Of a DNA stretch of 64,000 bases, positions 57,412 to 64,000 are shown one piece after another. The stretch is taken from contig DASZWQ010000114.1 in NCBI GenBank assembly GCA_035546535.1, forward strand, positions 30,398 through 94,397, read 5' to 3'. How positions within the stretch are numbered: position 1 is the stretch's first letter; each line of letters starts with the position of its first letter. The translations under genes and the position numbers were made by a program. The notes beneath the pieces were generated by a model. It ran no database searches, was not told the DNA's origin, and saw only the letters and a program-made list of their open reading frames with translations. The DNA is from Pirellulales bacterium (lineage in GTDB: Bacteria > Planctomycetota > Planctomycetia > Pirellulales > JACPPG01).

Positions 57412-57531
57412 ATCCTTACGCGAAGAATGCGAATCCATCCACAGTGTTCATGCCGCCCGAGCGGCACCCGAAGGCATGAAAATATGCGTTGGCGGTTATG
57501 TTTCGACGTTGGCTTCCGGGCGATTTACTGA

Positions 57532-57627
57532 GCAGATTTCGCAGATTAACGCAGATTTTAAGAACAGGATTGCGGTGCGAGTTCGTTCGCTTCGTCAATC
57601 CATCTGCGGAATCTGTGTCATCTGCGG
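57532..57627. repeat. MITE-like element with imperfect inverted ends
   Basis: Left arm 57532-57556 contains repeated GCAGAT units (GCAGATTTCGCAGATT and AACGCAGAT). The right arm 57602-57627 is its imperfect reverse complement (ATCTGCGGAATCTG). About 45 bp separates them. This resembles widespread bacterial intergenic repeats rather than a gene; the small frames that cross it lack support. Confidence 0.65.
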
Positions 57628-57690
57628 ATGTATTCTTTCTCCCCAAGGATGTTGTGGCGGACCTTGCTGCGACGATCGCTTCCGCACTAT

Positions 57691-58332
57691 TTAGTCGTTG
57701 TCGTCGTCGTCGCGGTCCGACTTGCCCGTCGCTGCCTGGTCGCCGTCTTCCTGCTTATTCGACTCTTCGCCGTTTTGCTCCGCGGCGAACTGCAACGTGG
57801 CCACGACGTACTTCATACGCCCTTCGGCATCGAGGCCATTGACGAAATCGACGACGTCGTCGCCATAGGCGCGCACGGCATACTGATAGGAAGCCAGTCC
57901 GCCGTCGGCCTGCTTGCGATAGCAGAACACGTTGAATTCGGCAAAGGACTTGTCGTCGGGAAACACGGTGAAGTCCAGTACCGATTCGCCGGTCTTCGAG
58001 TTTTCCAAGAGATCGTAGTGGATCGGCGGATCGCTATCATCCAACTTCTTGGTAACCGCCTCGGCGGCCGCCGTCGGATCGTTCAGCCCGGGGTACTCGC
58101 GGATGGCGGCCAGGCGGGTCCAGGTTTCCAAGGATTCGTCGCTGGGGATGAACTCGCGGATCGACTCGCCGTCGGCCTCGCCCTCGTAGGAGAGGGCCAG
58201 CTCACGGCCGTCGACGGTCACGGTCGCATCTTCCGACGACGGGTCGTGCGCCTTCGACGAAACCTCGTCATCACTGACGGCGAATCCGGCCAGGCAGGAG
58301 AAAAGCACGAGCGAACAGGCGAAAGCGCGCAT
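57691..58332 (-). CDS. Exported acidic hypothetical protein
   Basis: 213 residues with a signal peptide at the start (CSLVLFSCLAGFAVS). The mature part is acidic, beta/alpha mixed (VTVDGRELALSYEGEADGES, FTVFPDDKSFAEFNVFCYRK, YQYAVRAYGDDVVDFV), and ends in an Asp-rich tail (SDRDDDDND). No family was recognised. It is monocistronic and lies between ispD and tyrS. Confidence 0.7.
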   Translation of the reverse strand: MRAFACSLVLFSCLAGFAVSDDEVSSKAHDPSSEDATVTVDGRELALSYEGEADGESIREFIPSDESLETWTRLAAIREYPGLNDPTAAAEAVTKKLDDSDPPIHYDLLENSKTGESVLDFTVFPDDKSFAEFNVFCYRKQADGGLASYQYAVRAYGDDVVDFVNGLDAEGRMKYVVATLQFAAEQNGEESNKQEDGDQAATGKSDRDDDDND

Positions 58333-58513
58333 GGGATAACCCCTTCGTTGGTGGATGGTCGGAAAAAGTATCCGCGTGTCGTCACGCCAAGCTTAGGTCA
58401 TGCCGTAATCTGGGTGCGGCGACTGGCGGCCAATGCCACCGCCGCGCCGCTTCGGGACGGGCGTCGGCGAGCGAATGCAACTCGGGCAAGGGTATGGAGT
58501 TTCGCCAAGTGCC

Positions 58514-58541
58514 CTACCCCGCCCGGCGGGCGACCGGGTAG
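58514..58541. repeat. Hairpin upstream of tyrS
   Basis: CTACCC and GGGTAG flank an inner CGCCC/GGGCG stem. It lies about 65 bases before the tyrS start. It could be a terminator for an upstream read-through or a leader structure. No T-box features were recognised. Confidence 0.35.
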
Positions 58542-58604
58542 GATGCGGGCCACAACCATTCGCAGTTCAAAGTGAGCGCCTGTCACAAGCATGGAAGGAC
58601 TCCC

Positions 58605-59888
<1,284 letters not shown>

Positions 59889-60071
59889 ATGGGCCGCGGT
59901 CGTGGGGCTGCATAGGACTGTCTGCTAGCAACCGGCAACACCCGCATTGACCCGTTTCTCTCGCGGTCCTACTATCCGGCCGCTTATGCGGGGGGCACTC
60001 ACGTTGCCGGACGCCTTGGCCGGTCTATTGACCGTGGCGTCGCATGATCTGGACCACGCGGGAAGAAACTC

Positions 60072-60839
60072 TTGGTCGTGCCATCGCCCGCTCGCTCGCG
60101 CGTTCGCACCTGGAGCCTTGTGGCCACCGGGGGCTTCTGCGCGCTTCTGCTGCTGTTCGGAATCTTTACGCTCGCCGTGCGGCATGTCCCGGCGTTCTAT
60201 CGAAAGGCGCTAGAGATCGAGGATGCGATCCTGCGAACGGGCAACGACCAACTGCTGGAAAGTGCGACGGCGCTCATGAACGCCGCGCGCCATCCAGGCC
60301 AATGGTACGCCCTGCTGACCGAGGAGCAGATCAACGGCTGGCTGGCGATTGATCTGGCGCAGAATCACCCCGAGTTACTGCCGCCGGGAGCCAGCGATCT
60401 CCGCGCGCGCTTCGAGCGCGACCGGGCCATTATCGCCTGCTCGTACGAATACCCAGGGCTGTCGACGGTCGTCTCCGTGAAATTCGACGTGTACCTGGCC
60501 GAGCCGCACGTCGTGGCGCTACGGGTTCACGGAGCCCGGGCGGGCGCCGTCCCGGTGCCGATCACACCCATCATGGATGGCATCGCCAAGGCGGCCGAGC
60601 GGCTGAATCTGCGCATCGAATGGCGGCAGGCTCACAACGACCCCGTGGCCTTCATCACGCTGCCCGAGGCGCACACGGCCACCACCGTGCTCAAGCTCGA
60701 TTCGCTGCAACTGCGCGATGCGGCGATCTATCTGGCCGGCCGCACCGAATCGGTTTCCGCAGGCTCGCCCGACGCCCCGGCCGTCGACCGTCACCGCGGC
60801 GTGGCCACGCTGCCGGATGAAAAGCGAAAGGTCCAGTGA
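60072..60839 (+). CDS. Membrane-anchored hypothetical protein
   Basis: 255 residues; the start is TTG at 60072 (a GTG at 60078 is also possible), with GGAAG upstream. One hydrophobic segment (LVATGGFCALLLLFGIFTLA) anchors the protein; the rest is soluble and predicted outside. Segments such as YALLTEEQINGWLAIDLAQN and SVKFDVYLAEPHVVALRVHG suggest a mixed fold reminiscent of YpmS/DUF2140-type proteins, but this is uncertain. Its end overlaps the convergent LigD-like gene by 49 bases. Confidence 0.65.
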   Translation: MVVPSPARSRVRTWSLVATGGFCALLLLFGIFTLAVRHVPAFYRKALEIEDAILRTGNDQLLESATALMNAARHPGQWYALLTEEQINGWLAIDLAQNHPELLPPGASDLRARFERDRAIIACSYEYPGLSTVVSVKFDVYLAEPHVVALRVHGARAGAVPVPITPIMDGIAKAAERLNLRIEWRQAHNDPVAFITLPEAHTATTVLKLDSLQLRDAAIYLAGRTESVSAGSPDAPAVDRHRGVATLPDEKRKVQ

Positions 60840-61195
60840 TCGCGATCGTCCTCCCGGGTGAGCAGGACCTGGCCCCGTAGTTGGTCGGCGGCGATCTCGA
60901 TCTCACACACGTCTGCGTCGCTGCGCTTCACACGGCAGACTCCGCCGTGCAATCGCGAGACCTCGCCGCGATTTCCCGACACCGGCCCTTCGTATTCCAG
61001 ATAAGCCAGGCGATGGTCTGCCAGAGCCAGCGCGGCAATGTCAACGCCGTCGGCCGGCTCGCGCTCGAGGGCCCAGGTGCGTAGCGCGCCGTCCCGCTCG
61101 ACCATGAAATCCCAGTGCGTGGCGCGCGGCGCGCCGGCCGGCATTTCATGCCGCAGGATCACGAACCGGCGCGAAAGAGAATCGTCGGACTGCAC
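60791..61195 (-). CDS. Stand-alone LigD 3'-phosphoesterase-like domain protein
   Basis: 134 residues, starting at GTG. It matches the N-terminal phosphoesterase (PE) domain of LigD. H16, H27 and D29 (THWDF) correspond to the metal-site residues, and H61 in ALADHRLAYLEYEG to the later histidine. The Arg that normally follows D-F in DFR is replaced by M31. No ligase or polymerase domain is attached. A DNA 3'-end-processing role is plausible for the family, but activity of this variant is uncertain. It overlaps the convergent gene by 49 bases. Confidence 0.75.
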   Translation of the reverse strand: MQSDDSLSRRFVILRHEMPAGAPRATHWDFMVERDGALRTWALEREPADGVDIAALALADHRLAYLEYEGPVSGNRGEVSRLHGGVCRVKRSDADVCEIEIAADQLRGQVLLTREDDRDHWTFRFSSGSVATPR

Positions 61196-61240
61196 GCTCG
61201 CGATTATATCGTTCGTCGGTACGTACGAGCGGCGCGACGG

Positions 61241-63637
61241 CTACTGGGCGAAGATCGTCGTCAGTTCCTCGCCGACGACGCCTGCTGGATTGCCGGCGCT
61301 CGTGGCTTGCGCCCGGAATTGCACCTGCCCCGACTGGTCGGCACGGGCTTGAATCTGGAAGGTCAGTGTCTCTCCTGCCGCCAGCGTCGCCACGGGAGCG
61401 AAACGAACGGTTTTGCCGTCGATCGTGGCTTGCGTGATTCCGACCGGGCCGACGCCCAGGGGCGTCATCTGGTTCGGCAGAGTGACCGTGAGCGCGATCT
61501 GGCTATCGGGACCCTGGCCGGCGTTGGTCAGTTTCACCTCGTACGTCGTGACGCGTCCGACAGCGACCGGCTCGACCAGATCGGCCACGGCGATGGTCAG
61601 CCGTGGGGCGCCCGCCGGCGGGGTAGGGGGCGCCGCGGCGGCCGTGATCGTGAGGCAGGCCTGATCCGAGGCCGTGGCTCCTTCATTCGTCGTCACCGTG
61701 ACCCGGTTGCACGCGCTGGCCACGGGCGTGAGGCATTCGCAGCGGATCTGGTAGCGCACCGTCTTGCCGGCGGGCAACGTATCGAGATTCCACACCAGGT
61801 CTTCATTATTATTTTCCCAGGCATGACCTTCCGTCGCGCTAATAGGATTCATGGCCCGATCGTAGTTATCGGCGATGCGCACCACCGTCGCCGGCGACTG
61901 GCTGGAATTGGTGACCTCGATCACGAAGTCCGCAACCTGTCCAGCGGCGACTTGGGTCGGTCCGGTCTTCTTCACCGTAATTGTCGGACGTGCGATCGGA
62001 GCGCTGGGAGCGATGGCGGTCACGCACGCCTGAGCGCTCGCCAGCACGTTGCCGCCGGCGTCATGCACTTCGAGCGTGTTGCACAGTTGGCCCGGCTGCG
62101 TCGGCCGTAACGGGATGACGACGCGCTGCGATTGGCCCGGCGGAATGGATTCGAGATTGCGCTCGATCGGGCTGGCGCTCGTGGCATGCTGCAACCCGGT
62201 GTCAAAGCGATCAACGACCGTCAGCACAGGCGTCGCCGCGACGCCACGATTGGTGACGATGGCCACGAAATCGACATCCTGCCCGATCGCTGCGCTGGGC
62301 GGAGCCGTCATGGTCATTGTCAGCGACTGGGCCGGCACGCTCACGGCCACGATCGTTGTCGTCGCGCAACTTTGGGCGCTTGTTCCTTCACCCGTGTTCA
62401 GCATAGCGCAGTTGTTGATAATGCCTGCCTGGTCGGCGCGAAAATCGACTTCGATGGCCTGGCTCTGGCCGGCCCCCAGGTCGCCGAGGTTCCATTGCAA
62501 CGAGCCGCCGGCGGGTTGCGCCGGGGGCTTGCTACTAAGAAACGTCAGCCCCGGAGGAATTTGATTGGTCACGATGACGTCGCGCGTCGAGAGCGGGCTG
62601 GGGTTACCGACCTCGATGCGATAGCCGACCGTCGAGCCGATCGTGGCCTGGCTGGGACCAAGCGTGCGCAGCGACAGATTACCGGCCGTCGTCCAGTTGC
62701 AGGTCGTTACGGAGTTGCCCACGATCAGCCGCTGGCCGTAGCTGCCGCTCAATTCGGCAGGACGAATGATCTGCACCGCGATCGTATTCGTGCCCGGCGC
62801 CGCTTGCTGCTCGGCGATCTCGACCGTCGCCTGCCCCAGCGCGTTGGTCGGCTCTTCGATCACCTGGCGGCCATCGGGAGCGAAGCCGGCCGCGGGGCCG
62901 CCCGTGATCTCATAGCGGACGATCCAGCCGACCAGCGGCGTGCGATCTGTCTGCCGGGTAACCGTCGTGGTGAAGGCATGCCGCGTTCCCACGGGATTCG
63001 TGGCCGGCACGGGAAACGCCCATTGAGCATCGACCCAGTAGATGGTCGAAGTTCGCTTGCGCTGATCCCAGCCGAAGACGTTCGGCGCGAAAGCCGTGAT
63101 GTAACTCGCGCCCTCGACCGGTGAAGTCACGGTGACCCACGCCTGCCCTTTCTGCACCGGCACGTCGTCGTCCAAGGTCGGCGTGCCGCGCGTCAGGGCC
63201 ACGTATTTCGTCGACGTGGTGCCGATGGCATACGAATTATCGAGCTTGCGCGGCGTGTCGTCGGGATGCTTCACCCGATCGAGCCAGCCGGTTCCATTCA
63301 AATCGACGAACTCGCCGACGCCGCCGGGGGCGAGCATCCACTCGATGCGCTCGCGAGCGTGCATATAGCCGTCGGGGCCGCAGATGCTGCCGACCAGGAT
63401 GACTTCCGAGCCGACCGGCGCGATGACTTTGGCGGGCGCTACGCGCAGAAACGTCATGTTGTGATGCTTGGGCGTCGACGGCTCGGGCACGTACCGCGTC
63501 AGCGGCGGTTGATTCCACAGAAAGAGGTGCCGGCCCGAAGGATCGATGCGTGGCAGCGTGCCGGATGCTTCATGCCCGGCGCAGGCGATGATCGCCGCGA
63601 CCAGACAGCATCCTCCTTGGTTGATCCACCACCGCAC
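61241..63637 (-). CDS. Exported DUF11-repeat protein
   Basis: 798 residues, starting at GTG with a signal peptide (CCLVAAIIACAGHEASG). An N-terminal region of about 270 residues (LPRIDPSGRHLFLWNQPPL, EWMLAPGGVGEFVDLNGTGW) is followed by four DUF11-type beta-sandwich repeats at about 330-795, each with a spaced VGNPSPL-, VTNRGVA-, VTNSSQS- or LTNAGQG-type turn. The first three each end in a Cys pair (NNCAML/AQSCAT, QLCNTL/AQACVT, SACNRV/DQACLT), which may form a disulfide. Such proteins are typical of planctomycete cell envelopes. Binding partner unknown. Confidence 0.85.
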   Translation of the reverse strand: MRWWINQGGCCLVAAIIACAGHEASGTLPRIDPSGRHLFLWNQPPLTRYVPEPSTPKHHNMTFLRVAPAKVIAPVGSEVILVGSICGPDGYMHARERIEWMLAPGGVGEFVDLNGTGWLDRVKHPDDTPRKLDNSYAIGTTSTKYVALTRGTPTLDDDVPVQKGQAWVTVTSPVEGASYITAFAPNVFGWDQRKRTSTIYWVDAQWAFPVPATNPVGTRHAFTTTVTRQTDRTPLVGWIVRYEITGGPAAGFAPDGRQVIEEPTNALGQATVEIAEQQAAPGTNTIAVQIIRPAELSGSYGQRLIVGNSVTTCNWTTAGNLSLRTLGPSQATIGSTVGYRIEVGNPSPLSTRDVIVTNQIPPGLTFLSSKPPAQPAGGSLQWNLGDLGAGQSQAIEVDFRADQAGIINNCAMLNTGEGTSAQSCATTTIVAVSVPAQSLTMTMTAPPSAAIGQDVDFVAIVTNRGVAATPVLTVVDRFDTGLQHATSASPIERNLESIPPGQSQRVVIPLRPTQPGQLCNTLEVHDAGGNVLASAQACVTAIAPSAPIARPTITVKKTGPTQVAAGQVADFVIEVTNSSQSPATVVRIADNYDRAMNPISATEGHAWENNNEDLVWNLDTLPAGKTVRYQIRCECLTPVASACNRVTVTTNEGATASDQACLTITAAAAPPTPPAGAPRLTIAVADLVEPVAVGRVTTYEVKLTNAGQGPDSQIALTVTLPNQMTPLGVGPVGITQATIDGKTVRFAPVATLAAGETLTFQIQARADQSGQVQFRAQATSAGNPAGVVGEELTTIFAQ

Positions 63638-64000
63638 GGCAAAAGCGTCCTGGGTTTTGCGGCGTCACAGCGTGTGCCGCAGGATTGCCGATCCGCACGC
63701 CGCGTGATGCGCGGCAGCGGGCGGCGATGTTAAAGATTGCCGCCTGGAGAAAGGGTAGCATGCACTTTTGCAACGTGATGATATTTTGCAACTTACCCGG
63801 TCGTGATTTGGCAACGTGAGCGCTGCAATCGGCAAGAGCGGTGCAAGCCGAACGTCGCACTAGCAGCCTGTTGAAGAACTCAACGGGCTGCGACATCGCA
63901 GGGATGCGATGGCAAAATATCGACGTAAGTCGTTATTTTGCGAGCCGTGCGAAGCTTTGCTTCGCACTTGGCGAGGTTGAAAAAAGCCACGAGGGCTTTT
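63638..64000. other. 363-bp terminal intergenic region
   Basis: Upstream of the DUF11 gene and running to the window edge. No gene is supported. The last 137 bases form the hairpin array described separately. The rest shows no recognised signal. Confidence 0.5.
63864..64000. repeat. Five consecutive hairpins at the window end
   Basis: Stems at 63864-63890 (CAGCC-GTTGA, with one wobble), 63894-63911 (CATCGCA/TGCGATG), 63913-63940 (CAAAATA-CGAC), 63947-63967 (GTGCGAAGC/GCTTCGCAC, perfect) and 63982-64000 (AAAAGCC/GGCTTTT). The run is cut by the window edge. It looks like a repetitive element or terminator cluster. Confidence 0.7.

Noticed and set aside
57476..57694. Small plus-strand open frames after ispD
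   Set aside because: They run through the inverted-end repeat element and lack a ribosome-binding site or any protein-like pattern.
58333..58604. Possible T-box or tRNA upstream of tyrS
   Set aside because: No T-box sequence, specifier loop or cloverleaf was recognised; only a GC hairpin is present.

Overview
The window looks like chromosomal DNA from a planctomycete, most likely of the Pirellulales type. The base composition is GC-rich. A giant surface protein carries the N-terminal motif LEERRLLNA typical of planctomycete exported proteins. There is a Ser/Thr kinase fused to WD40 repeats, with DWG in place of DFG. VCBS/FG-GAP, HEAT, TPR and DUF11 repeat proteins are abundant, and intergenic palindromes flanked by GTGCCACTGG-type sequence recur. 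No rRNA, tRNA, CRISPR array, prophage or intact insertion sequence was seen. The taxonomic call is an inference from gene content.

Layout. 1-5063: a three-gene locus (GAF-HlyD adaptor, HlyD adaptor, PqqD-like/M50 protease/HlyD fusion) that looks like an export or maturation machine; its 5' end is cut by the window edge. 5111-6010: a planctomycete-type secreted hypothetical on the minus strand. 6287-16979: a 1553-residue surface protein with five tandem repeats of exactly 417 bp, followed 30 bp later by a 1918-residue transmembrane kinase with 21 WD40 repeats. 17193-26635: small exported proteins, a HAD hydrolase, two NTF2-like proteins, a ten-repeat FG-GAP protein and a tandem pair of TPR paralogues. 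26640-28430: an SDR oxidoreductase and an atypical amidohydrolase. 28436-35386: an RND efflux set with the TolC-like gene divergent from permease and adaptor. 35634-40976: metabolic genes (alpha/beta hydrolase, PhzF, CoxG-like, acyl-CoA dehydrogenase, histone-deacetylase-like amidohydrolase). 41460-45449: two exported proteins, the second a HEAT-repeat lipoprotein. 45509-48806: an ECF-type transporter with a fused double ATPase. 49175-56480: a fatty-acid beta-oxidation cluster (FadB-like, thiolase, acyl-CoA ligase, long acyl-CoA dehydrogenase). 56671-61195: ispD, tyrS and small hypotheticals. 61241-63637: a DUF11 repeat protein. 63864-64000: a run of five hairpins.

The genes form a mosaic of short operons rather than one pathway. 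The clearest functional units are the beta-oxidation cluster, the RND pump, the ECF transporter and the adaptor/protease triad. The most intriguing parts are that triad, because no ATPase or outer-membrane partner is visible beside it, and the adjacent surface-protein/receptor-kinase pair.
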